NCBI GenBank assembly: GCA_964567485.1
Contig: CAZMMX010000006.1
Span: 51,077 to 115,076, forward strand
Direction of reading: 5' to 3'
Length of the DNA: 64,000 bases
Origin: UBA1413 sp964567485
GTDB lineage: Bacteria; Bacteroidota; Bacteroidia; Bacteroidales; Prolixibacteraceae
Every line of letters begins with the position of its first letter. Within the stretch, counting starts at the first letter, position 1. Below the pieces are notes generated by a model, which had not been told where the DNA came from, made no database searches, and saw nothing but the letters and a program-made list of their open reading frames with translations. The translations under genes and the position numbers were made by a program. Positions 17,160 to 26,138 of this stretch are shown piece by piece.

Positions 17160-18059
17160 ATGAAATGGAGTGAGTGCAAGAAAGGCTACGAAGAATTCCT
17201 GAGGCTTGAGAAGTCCCTCTCTCAGAATTCCGTATCGGCTTACGTCAACGACATCAATAAGCTGATCAATTTTCTTGAGGAAGAGTTCAAAAGGGTACCT
17301 CCCGAAAAGGTCAGACTGTTGCATCTCAAGAAGTTTGTGGAATGGCTCAACCTCAAGGGAGTAAGTCCCCGCACACAGGCTAGGACCATATCGGGGATTA
17401 AATCCTTCTTCAAATATCTGCTGATTGAAGAGAAGATCATGAACGATCCCACCACTCTTTTGGAATCGCCCAAGGTTGGCAGGAAACTTCCCGATGTACT
17501 GACGATGGAGGAGATTGACCTCCTCATCGACTCTGTTGATATTTCCAAACCTGAGGGACAAAGGAACCGCGCCATGCTGGAGACCCTGTACAGTTGCGGA
17601 CTCAGGGTTTCCGAACTGGTTAGTCTTAAAATCAGCGATCTCTTTTTCGACCAGGGGTATATCAAGGTTGAAGGTAAAGGGGGAAAGGAAAGACTGGTAC
17701 CCATCAGTAAAAATGCCGTGGAGGAGATCAATAAATACCTGGAAGGGTACCGTAAAACCCTGCATATCGGTAAGGATTGCTCCAACATCCTCTTTCTGAA
17801 CCGCCGGGGCAAGAACCTCAGCAGGGTGATGGTCTTCACCATTATCAAGGGGCTTGCAGAAAAGGTCGGACTCGACAAGAAAATCAGTCCCCATACCTTC
17901 CGTCACTCCTTCGCTACCCATCTGATCAACGGGGGTGCCGACCTCAGGGCCGTGCAGGAGATGCTCGGACATGAATCGATCCTGACCACCGAGATCTACA
18001 CCCACATCGATAAGGATTACCTCAAGAGTACCATCCAGCAGTTTCATCCCCGTTCCTAA
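17160..18059 (+). CDS. xerD: Tyrosine recombinase XerD
   Basis: 299 residues from the ATG at 17160 (MKWSECKKGYEEFL); an upstream in-frame TTG at 17133 is less likely. It has an N-terminal SAM-like core-binding domain (about 5-95) and a catalytic domain carrying the Arg in CGLRVSELVSL, HTFRHSFATHL (H-x-x-R) and LGHESILTTEIYTH with the nucleophile Tyr. XerD acts on dif to resolve chromosome dimers and is switched on by FtsK, encoded nearby. Size, context and the absence of phage genes argue for the housekeeping enzyme rather than an integrase. Confidence 0.94.
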   Translation: MKWSECKKGYEEFLRLEKSLSQNSVSAYVNDINKLINFLEEEFKRVPPEKVRLLHLKKFVEWLNLKGVSPRTQARTISGIKSFFKYLLIEEKIMNDPTTLLESPKVGRKLPDVLTMEEIDLLIDSVDISKPEGQRNRAMLETLYSCGLRVSELVSLKISDLFFDQGYIKVEGKGGKERLVPISKNAVEEINKYLEGYRKTLHIGKDCSNILFLNRRGKNLSRVMVFTIIKGLAEKVGLDKKISPHTFRHSFATHLINGGADLRAVQEMLGHESILTTEIYTHIDKDYLKSTIQQFHPRS

Positions 18060-18360
18060 AAACCGGAACCTCCCTAAAAAAAAAGAAGATTCCGAATTAA
18101 TCTTTATTTAACATTCTCCCCGACAGATATCCTCTCCCTGGCGGTTTTACTGTAATGGTTGTCTTGCAGCGGTTTCCCCCGATGGCCCCGTCATGAAGTT
18201 TTTCCCCTCTCAGCCCTTCAACCCCATTTCCCCCATTTACAGTACGATAACCGTTCCTCTTACCCCCTGTGGAGCTCCCATTCTGTCCAATTCCGGTTAT
18301 ATTTGTACCGTTTTCATCAAGAAGAGATATTTCATACATAATAACTAATTCAGAGAAAGA
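18060..18360. other. xerD-pck intergenic region
   Basis: About 300 bp with an A-tract near the xerD stop and the -7-like TATATTTG at 18298. No terminator, RNA gene or ORF of coding quality was seen. Confidence 0.5.
18298..18305 (+). promoter_or_regulatory. Putative -7 element of the PEP carboxykinase gene
   Basis: TATATTTG matches TAnnTTTG, 56 bp before the start codon at 18361. There is no clear -33 element. Confidence 0.4.
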
Positions 18361-20154
18361 ATGATTACAAATCACAAAAAACTGAAGGCCTGGGTACAGG
18401 AGTGGGCTGACTGGTGCCAGCCCGAGAAAATTCATTGGTGTGATGGTTCCGAAGAGGAAAACCAGCGCCTGCTTGAGGAGACGGTTGCAGCAGGTGCCGC
18501 CGTAAAACTGAATGAGGAGAAACGTCCGGGCAGTTATGCCTTCAACAGTGATCCTTCAGATGTGGCCCGTGTCGAAGACCGCACCTTCATCAGCACGACC
18601 AACCGGGAGGATGCCGGTCCGTCGAACAACTGGATGGCCCCCGCTGAACTGAAGGCCACCATGCGTGACCTTTACAAGGGGTGCATGAAAGGACGCACCA
18701 TGTATATCATTCCCTTCAGCATGGGACCCCTGGGTTCCGACATTGCCCACATCGGGGTGGAAATCACCGATTCGGCTTATGTGGTGGTCAACATGCGTAT
18801 CATGACCCGCATGGGCAAGGCAGTCCTCGACATCCTGGGTGACGATGGCCATTTTGTGCCCTGTATGCACTCTGTCGGAGCTCCCCTGGAACCCGGACAG
18901 CAGGATGTGGCCTGGCCTTGTGCCCCCATCGAAAAGAAATTCATCTCTCACTTCCCCGAAACCGGAGAGATCTGGTCGTTCGGATCGGGATACGGCGGAA
19001 ACGCCCTTCTGGGCAAGAAATGCTTTGCCCTGCGCATCGCCTCATACATGGCCAAACAGGAAGGATGGCTCGCCGAGCACATGCTGATCCTGGGCCTCAC
19101 CAATCCCAAGGGAGAAAAGAAATACGTGGCTGCCGCCTTCCCCAGTGCCTGCGGGAAGACCAACCTGGCCATGCTCATCCCCACCATCCCCGGATGGACG
19201 GTGGAAACCGTGGGTGATGACATCGCCTGGATGAAATTCGGCAAAGACGGCAAACTCTACGCCATCAACCCCGAAGCCGGCTTCTTCGGCGTGGCTCCCA
19301 TGACTTCCATGGAGACCAACCCGAACGCCATGCTGAGCATGACGAAAAATTCCATCTTCACCAACGTGGGCCTGACCCCCGACGGTGACGTGTGGTGGGA
19401 AGGCATCGGAACCCCCTGTCCCGAAGGCACCATCACCTGGAAAAACAAGGTGTATGACTCTGCCAGTACTGAACCCGTGGCCCATCCCAACGCCCGTTTC
19501 ACGGCTCCTGCCAGCCAGTGCCCCGTGATCGACAAGGATTGGGAAAACCCCGCAGGAGTTCCCATCTCGGCCTTCCTCTTCGGTGGTCGCCGGCCTTCCA
19601 CCGTGCCGTTGGTCTTCGAGTCCTTCAACTGGAACCATGGCGTCTTCCTGGGCTCCATCGTAGGGTCTGAAGTCACCGCCGCCGCCATCGGCCTCAAGGC
19701 TGGTGTGCGCCGCGACCCCTTCGCCATGCTCCCCTTCTGCGGATACCACATGGGCGACTACTTCCAGCACTGGATCAACATCGGCGAAAATGCCCCCGTC
19801 AAGGAAAACCTGCCCAAGATCTTCAACGTCAACTGGTTCCGAAAAGACGAAAACGGCAAATGGCTGTGGCCCGGTTATGGTGACAACATCCGTGTGCTGG
19901 AATGGATCTTCGACCGTTGCAACGACAATGTCGAAGGCGTCAACACCCCCATTGGCCTGATTCCCCGCGACGAAGACATCGACGTCAAGGGTATTGAAAA
20001 GGTGGCCGAAAACCTCGGGGAACTCCTCAAGGTCGACCGCGACAAATGGCTCCATGAATGCGAACTCATCGAAGAACATTATGCCAAATTCGGTACCCGC
20101 ATGCCCGCGGAACTGAAGGAAGAGTTCGAAAAACTGAAAAGCCGCCTGAAATAA
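18361..20154 (+). CDS. pckG: Phosphoenolpyruvate carboxykinase (GTP)
   Basis: 597 residues, the size of the GTP-dependent class (the ATP class is about 530). It interconverts oxaloacetate + GTP with PEP + CO2 + GDP. In fermenting bacteria it can run in the carboxylating direction toward succinate. The P-loop is FPSACGKTN (260-268), with FGSGYGGNALLGKKC carrying metal/PEP-binding residues, and MGDYFQHW near the nucleotide site. Many cultured Bacteroidales use the ATP enzyme, so the GTP form is a modest lineage marker. It is followed by a strong terminator and is probably monocistronic. Confidence 0.95.
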   Translation: MITNHKKLKAWVQEWADWCQPEKIHWCDGSEEENQRLLEETVAAGAAVKLNEEKRPGSYAFNSDPSDVARVEDRTFISTTNREDAGPSNNWMAPAELKATMRDLYKGCMKGRTMYIIPFSMGPLGSDIAHIGVEITDSAYVVVNMRIMTRMGKAVLDILGDDGHFVPCMHSVGAPLEPGQQDVAWPCAPIEKKFISHFPETGEIWSFGSGYGGNALLGKKCFALRIASYMAKQEGWLAEHMLILGLTNPKGEKKYVAAAFPSACGKTNLAMLIPTIPGWTVETVGDDIAWMKFGKDGKLYAINPEAGFFGVAPMTSMETNPNAMLSMTKNSIFTNVGLTPDGDVWWEGIGTPCPEGTITWKNKVYDSASTEPVAHPNARFTAPASQCPVIDKDWENPAGVPISAFLFGGRRPSTVPLVFESFNWNHGVFLGSIVGSEVTAAAIGLKAGVRRDPFAMLPFCGYHMGDYFQHWINIGENAPVKENLPKIFNVNWFRKDENGKWLWPGYGDNIRVLEWIFDRCNDNVEGVNTPIGLIPRDEDIDVKGIEKVAENLGELLKVDRDKWLHECELIEEHYAKFGTRMPAELKEEFEKLKSRLK

Positions 20155-20189
20155 CTTTCGCGAAGCATTTTAAGTTTGACACCATACTG

Positions 20190-20225
20190 AAGGCTGTCCC
20201 CGTTAAAAGGGATGGCCTTTTTTTA
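20190..20225 (+). terminator. Terminator of pckG
   Basis: An 11-bp stem with two G-T pairs (20190-20200 with 20209-20219) and a run of seven T. Confidence 0.85.
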
Positions 20226-20293
20226 TGATCTCCTCTCTTTTCCTTGCACAAGCCTCCTTCCTTTTCTGCCACAGCTTCTGTCACCGACAGGGG

Positions 20294-21169
20294 TCACCTC
20301 CGCTTGCTCCCCACCACCTCTTCCAAGGCAAGCCGCAGGGAAGGGTAAAGATAGGTAAACCCGGCCGAGGGCAGGCGTGCTGGGGTCACCGCAGGACTAT
20401 CGGTGGTCATGATGGCCGCCTTCCCAAAAAGAAGTTTCATGAAAAACGCCGGCACGGGAATCAGGGAGGGACGATGAAGAGTGGATCCCAGTTGGCGTGC
20501 AAAATCACGGTTAGTGACCGGTTCCGGAGCCGTCAGATTATATACTCCCTTCATGTAGGAATTTTCCAGTGCATAGAGGATCGCCCTGACCAGATCTTTC
20601 AGATGAATAAACGGAAAGGGTTGTCTGCCGGAACCTACGGGACCCCCCACTCCCAGCAGAAAGGGCCACCAGAGCAGGGTGATCAGGCGGGACCGGGCAT
20701 CCAGGACCAGGCCGATTCTGAAGACCACGCGACGCAGGACTCCCGCAAGCTGTGCGGAAGCCTGCTCCCATTCGCGGGTCACTTCTGCGGCAAAATGGGT
20801 GTCATAGCGGGTGCTCTCCTCATCATGGCATTCGCCATTCCGGTAAATCCCAATTGCCGAAGCCGTCAAAAACAAGGAAGGCCGTTCGGCAACGGGCAGG
20901 GCGATGAGGGCTGACACCAAGTGATGGGTAGTCACTGTGCGGCTTTCCAGAATCACCTTGCGCCGTTGGGCGGTCCACCGCTGCAGAACCGGCGCCCCTG
21001 CCAGATGGATCACCCCGTCGCACCCCCTGAGCTCACGCACCAGCAGAGATCCCCCGGCATCATACAGCATTTCACGGGTCAGCCGCACCACCACATGCCC
21101 GGCTTCCACCAGTTCCCTCTCCAGGGCACTCCCAATCATTCCCCGGTATCCCGACAACGCAATTCTCAT
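20294..21169 (-). CDS. TIGR01777-family nucleotide-sugar epimerase-like protein
   Basis: 291 residues, an extended short-chain dehydrogenase fold. The N-terminal SGYRGMIGSALERELVEAGH corresponds to the glycine-rich NAD(P) loop, altered to G-x-x-G-x-x-G. VIHLAGAPV and the TASAIGIYRN segment follow. A DUF1731-type C-terminus (PVPAFFMKLLFGKAA) places it with the YfcH/TIGR01777 group rather than true sugar epimerases. The catalytic Tyr-x3-Lys is not obvious (IGIYRNGE), as in that family. Substrate unknown. It is transcribed toward pckG and separated from it by the terminator. Confidence 0.85.
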   Translation of the reverse strand: MRIALSGYRGMIGSALERELVEAGHVVVRLTREMLYDAGGSLLVRELRGCDGVIHLAGAPVLQRWTAQRRKVILESRTVTTHHLVSALIALPVAERPSLFLTASAIGIYRNGECHDEESTRYDTHFAAEVTREWEQASAQLAGVLRRVVFRIGLVLDARSRLITLLWWPFLLGVGGPVGSGRQPFPFIHLKDLVRAILYALENSYMKGVYNLTAPEPVTNRDFARQLGSTLHRPSLIPVPAFFMKLLFGKAAIMTTDSPAVTPARLPSAGFTYLYPSLRLALEEVVGSKRR

Positions 21170-21473
21170 AGCTGTTTCCCCTCTTTAAATTACCGATTTT
21201 GGTTCCATATTCCCTGTTCCAGGAGCTCCCTCTCCCGGAAAATCGCCCTCTTCTGTTCAGGAAGGTGGAAGGATCCCCAACAATTCCCGGGGTATTCCTT
21301 TCAGGAGGCCAGGAGGATCCCCGCCCAACGTTAGGAGCGTGAACAAACTTAATCATTAATCTGATGCGCCATTCCTTTGCCGGCGCTAAGCTGTCACGGG
21401 GTTCCCGGCCAACCTTTTCCCCATTTTCGGATTAACGAACCCCATTTTTTCCTACTTTAGGGCAAAATATCGG
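21170..21473. other. Divergent intergenic region, epimerase-like gene and galM
   Basis: About 304 bp holding both promoters by position. A near-match to the -7 consensus (TACTTTAG) lies shortly before galM. No RNA gene, repeat or ORF of coding quality was seen. Confidence 0.5.
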
Positions 21474-22598
21474 ATGATGCGACCATTTTCATTTTTACCC
21501 TTGTTGTTACTCCTCATTTCCTGTTCTCCAAAAACCACAAAAAACACGATTATGGACCTCCGGCCTGCTGCCTTTGACACCCTTCTGAACGGAAAAAAAA
21601 CCGCACTTTTCACCCTCACCAATGACCGGGGGATGCAGGTTTCTCTGACCAATTACGGAGCCAAGATCGTCTCAGTCGTCGTTCCCGGAAGGGATGGTGA
21701 GGCCGCCGATGTGGTCCTGGGCTTTTCCTCGGTGGCCGGATACCTGAAATACGGAGCCAGCCACGGGGCCACCATTGGTCCTTTTGCCAACCGTATTGCC
21801 GGCGCCGCCTTCACCATTGGGGATGAGATTTTCCGCCTTCCTGAAAACAACGGCAAGAACTCCATCCACTCGGGACCCGACAGTTTTTACCGTCAGGTGT
21901 GGGATGCAGAACAACAGGGGAACCGCGTGGTGATGACCCTGCACTCTCCCGACGGGGAGTGGGGATTCCCGGGGAATAAAACCGTAAAGACCACGTTTAC
22001 CCTCACCCCGGAAAATGAATTGCGCATCGATTACGAAGCCCTCAGCGACAAAGCCACCCATTTCAATCTGACCAACCATAGCTATTTTAACCTTCGTGGC
22101 GAAGGGAACGGCGATATTCTCGACCACCAGGTGGTCATCATGGCCGAAGAGGTGACCCCGGTCGACACCTTCATGATCCCCACCGGTGAGTTCAGGAACG
22201 TCAGGGGTACTCCCCTTGATTTCACCACTCCGCATGCCCTGGGGGAGAGAATCGACGCCCCTGATCCGCAACTGCAGATGGCCATGGGCTATGATTTCAA
22301 CTATGTCCTGGGCGCAGAAACCCCGGAGCCCCGCTTCGCCGCATCGGCCTGGGAACCCCAAAGCGGCCGCTATATGGAGGTATTCACCACTGAACCCGGG
22401 GTTCAGCTTTACACAGGCAACCACCTCAAGGGCACAGAAGTGGGCAAGAGCGGTGTCGCCTACGGAAAACGAACCGGTTTCTGCTTCGAAACCCAGCATT
22501 TCCCCGACTCCCCCAACAAACCCCACTTCCCCCCGACCCTGCTCACCCCGGGAGACACCCTCAGGTCTACAACCCTCTTCAAATTCTCGGTACGCTGA
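21474..22598 (+). CDS. galM: Aldose 1-epimerase, exported lipoprotein form
   Basis: 374 residues. The signal peptide ends LLISCSPK, a lipobox, so it acts in the envelope rather than the cytoplasm. Mutarotase motifs: NRIAGAAF (sugar-binding Arg), ENNGKNSIHSGP (His), FNLTNHSYFNL (catalytic His) and CFETQHFPDSPN (catalytic Glu). It interconverts alpha and beta anomers of hexoses such as galactose or glucose, presumably on sugars released outside the inner membrane. Either of two adjacent ATGs could start it. It is 5 bp upstream of the next gene and probably co-transcribed with it. Confidence 0.93.
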   Translation: MMRPFSFLPLLLLLISCSPKTTKNTIMDLRPAAFDTLLNGKKTALFTLTNDRGMQVSLTNYGAKIVSVVVPGRDGEAADVVLGFSSVAGYLKYGASHGATIGPFANRIAGAAFTIGDEIFRLPENNGKNSIHSGPDSFYRQVWDAEQQGNRVVMTLHSPDGEWGFPGNKTVKTTFTLTPENELRIDYEALSDKATHFNLTNHSYFNLRGEGNGDILDHQVVIMAEEVTPVDTFMIPTGEFRNVRGTPLDFTTPHALGERIDAPDPQLQMAMGYDFNYVLGAETPEPRFAASAWEPQSGRYMEVFTTEPGVQLYTGNHLKGTEVGKSGVAYGKRTGFCFETQHFPDSPNKPHFPPTLLTPGDTLRSTTLFKFSVR

Positions 22599-22603
22599 TT
22601 TCC

Positions 22604-23983
22604 ATGAACAGAAAAATACTCCTCCTCATCTCCCTGCTCCTGATGACAGCTGCCCTGACAACAAAAGTCAGGGCCTCAGGCCCCTTCAGGTGGGGAAATG
22701 CCACCTACGTAAGCCTCGCGCTGAAGGAACCCCTCTCTTTTGAGGGATCGGAAGTGGAACTTCTCGCCATGAAGAACCATTACAACCGCATCAGGGTAGA
22801 TCACGACACCGCATGGATAGGGGTCTGTTTTCGGTCGCCCGCGGTCATTCTAGGAAACCTGAGGGTTTTTGTGGCCGACAACAAAAATGTGGCGGCCCTT
22901 TCTTCCAGAAAAGAAAACCACGGACTCCTCGAAAAGGATGTTCTGGTGGCCCTCTCCCCTGCCGCTGGCCCCCTGATTGAGACCTGGGATTTCGCCTTTC
23001 CGGTCTCCTTCACCGGAGGATACCTCTGGCGTAACAACGAGGATACCTACATGTTCTCCTACATGGGTGCCAGCGTGGAAAGTACAGGGAATGACTATTT
23101 TCACCCCGGGGTGGCCATTGACATGCCCAATGCCCGGGGATTGGAAAAGTATGCCATTCTGGCCATGGAAGCCGGAAAGGTAGTCTGGGTGGAAAACCGT
23201 ATTCCCGGCACTGAAGAGCCGAAAGCCGCAGTATGCATTGAGAGTGCCTCCTCTTCGGGCATCTATTACATTTATCGGAACCTGTACAACAGGAATTTGA
23301 TGGTCAGCCGCAACCAGCAGGTGCAGAAGGGGGACCCCCTGGGGACCATTTGGGGCGACGGAAACCAGGAAAACCTTCACCTCACGGTGGTCAGGTCCGA
23401 CAGCCTCCCCACGCTGAAAAACGCCGAAGCTAACATCGTCAACTTCTTTCCCCAGCTTCTGGAACTCTATTATGGCCGTCAACCCCTGAACAGCCAGCTG
23501 TTCACCAAGGGACAAATCCTTTTCGGCAGAGCTGCCGGCCCTCAGGGAAATGTGAAGAATGCCTCGGCATTTGAGGAATACCAGGGAACGGGATGGCTCC
23601 TGGGGAATTGGAACACCACGGGCAAAGTGGAGTGGGTCTCCTCACGCCAGAACGGAAACGTACGCCTCTCCAGGCTTCTTTTCCATGGCAAGGCCGCCGA
23701 ATGTGTCAACCCCAACCCCTGGTATGAATATCAGATCAGCGTTCAAAACGGGGTTTATCGCATCAGGGCAAGTGTGGGCGACGGCCTTCTTCCCTCCTGG
23801 CAGAAGATAGAATATGAAGGCGTCACTGCAGGCACCTTCTCTCTGGGAAAAGGAGAGTATACGTGGACCCCTGAAAAGATCGTCAGGATAAGAGACAACA
23901 AACTGAATATCAGGATTTACCTGAACGACACAGGTTCGGTGGCCGGAATCAGCGAAATCGTCTTTCAGCAGGCTTCACGATAA
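22604..23983 (+). CDS. Exported M23-like pseudopeptidase with C-terminal beta-sandwich
   Basis: 459 residues with a signal peptide (1 to about 24). Residues about 160-265 resemble the LytM/M23 fold (HPGVAIDMPNARG, AMEAGKVVWVENR, QQVQKGDPLGTIWG). The zinc site is broken. In the HxGxD motif the Asp is A171 (D173 is shifted by two), and at the HxH motif the sequence is N257-L-H259. The C-terminal part (about 320-459) looks like a malectin/carbohydrate-binding-type beta-sandwich (YEYQISVQNGVYRIRASVGDG). A binding or activator role, as for degenerate LytM proteins of the EnvC/NlpD type, is inferred. It follows galM by 5 bp. Confidence 0.75.
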   Translation: MNRKILLLISLLLMTAALTTKVRASGPFRWGNATYVSLALKEPLSFEGSEVELLAMKNHYNRIRVDHDTAWIGVCFRSPAVILGNLRVFVADNKNVAALSSRKENHGLLEKDVLVALSPAAGPLIETWDFAFPVSFTGGYLWRNNEDTYMFSYMGASVESTGNDYFHPGVAIDMPNARGLEKYAILAMEAGKVVWVENRIPGTEEPKAAVCIESASSSGIYYIYRNLYNRNLMVSRNQQVQKGDPLGTIWGDGNQENLHLTVVRSDSLPTLKNAEANIVNFFPQLLELYYGRQPLNSQLFTKGQILFGRAAGPQGNVKNASAFEEYQGTGWLLGNWNTTGKVEWVSSRQNGNVRLSRLLFHGKAAECVNPNPWYEYQISVQNGVYRIRASVGDGLLPSWQKIEYEGVTAGTFSLGKGEYTWTPEKIVRIRDNKLNIRIYLNDTGSVAGISEIVFQQASR

Positions 23984-24086
23984 CCATCGACGCCCTGGCA
24001 CATGGTCATTTCCGAATCCTGCCTTCTGAAACCCAAAGGGTTGCACTCCCCGGAATTAAAGAGGACCTGTATGCCGGAAATACGGG

Positions 24087-25340
24087 CTACCTCTCCCTAA
24101 TATCGTAAGCCATCAGGGCATTCCCATGCCTGATCAGGAGCATCCCTTCGCTGATCACGGGGTGGGCCCAGTGCTGTGCCGACCCCAGGGGAACCCTGAA
24201 ACGGCTGATGACCCTGAATTTCTCAGGAGTGGCCTCCACCAGGGCCATCTCTCCATCCCTCTCGGCATAACAATAGTAAAGGCCATCGGCATAGAGGACC
24301 ACCCCGCCCCCCAAATCACCCGAAGTAGTTCTGACCTTTCCTGTAGCCCTGTCGATACAGTACCATTTCGGCTGAAGGTATGCCGACATATATATGGAGC
24401 TGTCGTTGAGGATCGCGCCGCCCGAGAGGTTGATGATGGCTTTGTTGCGCCACAGCACCCTGACGGAATCGCCCCCCGGGGAAAGCCTGAGCATCACCAG
24501 TCCCGAGCTGTCCTTGCGCGAAGTGCTCGACACCAGAAGGTCCCCATTATCATAAAGAGGCGTATTGGCATGGATCTTATTGTCCTGGTACTGAAACATC
24601 TTCCACAGCACCTCGCCGCTGCCGGCATCGAGTCCTATAATCGAGGAGGCCGTCAGGTTAACGATCATGGAACGGCCATGATGCGTGAAGAGGAGCGGCG
24701 AGGAATAGGTGGCCTGCTCCCCGGAACCCGGGGACGACCAAATAATCTCTCCCGTGAACCGGTTCAGGGCCACCAGGTTATGGCTCTTCCCTCCCGGAGT
24801 GCAGTATAGCCGGTCGCCGTCAACGAGCAACGATTCCGAAAACCCGAACTGTACCGAATCGGCCTTCAGATCCTTGAAAAAATCGAGGGACCAGACCTGC
24901 TCGCCGGTATGGGCATCCAGGCAGTAGACCATGCCATCTCCGCTTTCTATGTAAAGATGATCTCCGGCCACCGTAGGGGTCGACCGGGCGCCGGCAAACA
25001 ACGCCGTGAAGTCACTGCCGTAATCTTTGGTCCACAGCACCTCTCCCTTGAGGTCAAAAACATGGAGCCTGCCCACCCCTCCCAGGGTGTCGGGAATGCC
25101 GGTCACATAAATCTTTCCCGCCGACACAACGGGACTTCCCATGCCAGCCCCCAGCCCTTCATACGACCAGAGCATCGCGGGACCTTCCTCAGGCCACTCC
25201 CTGAGAAGCGATGTGCCGGGATACTTACCGTCACGCCCCGGACCACGCCACTGGGCGATTTCCTGAGAAAACAAAAACAAAGGAACCAACTGAAAGATGA
25301 CCAAAAAAACAATTCCCGTTCTCCTGAATATTGTGACCAT
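24087..25340 (-). CDS. Secreted PQQ-like beta-propeller protein
   Basis: 417 residues with an N-terminal signal peptide (ending FLFSQ). It has repeated blades with the W-x-x-D/N-type motif: GEVLWTKDYG, GEQVWSLDF, GEIIWSSPG, GEVLWKMFQ, VRVLWRNK. This is typical of PQQ-like/YrrB-type propellers; no quinoprotein cofactor ligands were identified, so an enzymatic role is not claimed. It follows the last Ehr subunit gene by 45 bp on the same strand with no terminator between, so it may be co-transcribed with the membrane complex. A functional link is only inference. Confidence 0.8.
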   Translation of the reverse strand: MVTIFRRTGIVFLVIFQLVPLFLFSQEIAQWRGPGRDGKYPGTSLLREWPEEGPAMLWSYEGLGAGMGSPVVSAGKIYVTGIPDTLGGVGRLHVFDLKGEVLWTKDYGSDFTALFAGARSTPTVAGDHLYIESGDGMVYCLDAHTGEQVWSLDFFKDLKADSVQFGFSESLLVDGDRLYCTPGGKSHNLVALNRFTGEIIWSSPGSGEQATYSSPLLFTHHGRSMIVNLTASSIIGLDAGSGEVLWKMFQYQDNKIHANTPLYDNGDLLVSSTSRKDSSGLVMLRLSPGGDSVRVLWRNKAIINLSGGAILNDSSIYMSAYLQPKWYCIDRATGKVRTTSGDLGGGVVLYADGLYYCYAERDGEMALVEATPEKFRVISRFRVPLGSAQHWAHPVISEGMLLIRHGNALMAYDIRER

Positions 25341-25385
25341 AACTTTACTATTTTCTCCTATTAGTCTCGAAAAGCCACCCGTTTA

Positions 25386-26138
25386 TTACATCTTCCGTGT
25401 GAGATCGAGCAGGCCGTTGATGACCGTCAGAGGATGGGGCGGGTTTCCGGCGATGTACAAATCGACCACAGTGCGGTCCAGAAACTCCCTGTTCAGGGCC
25501 GGGGATCCTTCAAAGATGCCGCCGCTGATGGCATCGGTGCCGGCCAGGACGACAATTTTAGGTTCCGGAATGGCCTCAAAGCAGATCTGCAGAGATTCCG
25601 CCATATTTGCGGAAATGGGACCGGTGATCACCACCCCGTCGGCATGGCGCGGAGAGGCTACGAATTCGATACCAAAGCGGCTCATATCAAACTGCACATT
25701 GTTGGCAGCATTGAGTTCCCATTCGGCACTGTTGTCACCCGCCGCCGAAACCTGGCGCAGTTTCAGCGATCTCCCCAGTACCCTGTGCACCTCAGGGCGG
25801 ACCAGGTGCGGTTGGACTTCCACCGGTTTATCCTCTCCTTCCCTGACGATAAGGCCCTCACGGCTGTTCGTTGACAAATGGTAGTCTTTGGTGAAGCTGA
25901 TTTTTCCCGGGAACTGCCGGGCACACTCCCCGCAAAAGGTACATTTTCCCAGGTCGATGGTCACAGGAGCGGCAGTGATGGCTCCGGTCGGACAAAGGGA
26001 AACCAGGGCCTTCCCATCGACGGGGTCCCGGCTGATCACCGGCCGGCCTCTGAAAACCCCCGGGACCTCAACCGTGATGACATCGGGGATGAACTGTTTC
26101 CCCTGGTGAATCCATATTTTCAGATTGTCAAAGATCAT
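25386..26138 (-). CDS. ehrS: Ehr complex small subunit: ferredoxin domain fused to cluster-less NuoB-like domain
   Basis: 250 residues from the ATG at 26136-26138; an upstream extension would run through the large-subunit gene. Residues 1-80 are a ferredoxin-like domain with C49, C66, C69 and C72, enough for one [4Fe-4S]. The other cluster motif is gone and its C-terminal Cys is F76. Residues about 130-250 align with the NuoB/HycG small subunit (RFGIEFVASPRHADGVVITG, AISGGIF), but all four ligands of the proximal cluster are replaced: D135, A138, D202, N232. It would dock the large subunit on the membrane arm. Electron transfer through the usual relay looks impossible. Its start overlaps the large-subunit stop by 11 bp. 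Confidence 0.85.
   Translation of the reverse strand: MIFDNLKIWIHQGKQFIPDVITVEVPGVFRGRPVISRDPVDGKALVSLCPTGAITAAPVTIDLGKCTFCGECARQFPGKISFTKDYHLSTNSREGLIVREGEDKPVEVQPHLVRPEVHRVLGRSLKLRQVSAAGDNSAEWELNAANNVQFDMSRFGIEFVASPRHADGVVITGPISANMAESLQICFEAIPEPKIVVLAGTDAISGGIFEGSPALNREFLDRTVVDLYIAGNPPHPLTVINGLLDLTRKM

Noticed and set aside
17160..18059. XerD-type recombinase as a sign of an integrative element or integron
   Set aside because: No phage, att or cassette features are nearby; the aroQ pairing and ftsK nearby fit the housekeeping role.
19042..20079. 345-codon open frame antisense to the PEP carboxykinase gene
   Set aside because: Same reason: the sense frame has clear motifs and the antisense product is low-complexity.
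24059..24100. Terminator between the converging M23-like and PQQ-like genes
   Set aside because: Only short, interrupted stems overlapping the stop codon of the PQQ-like gene; no T-run.
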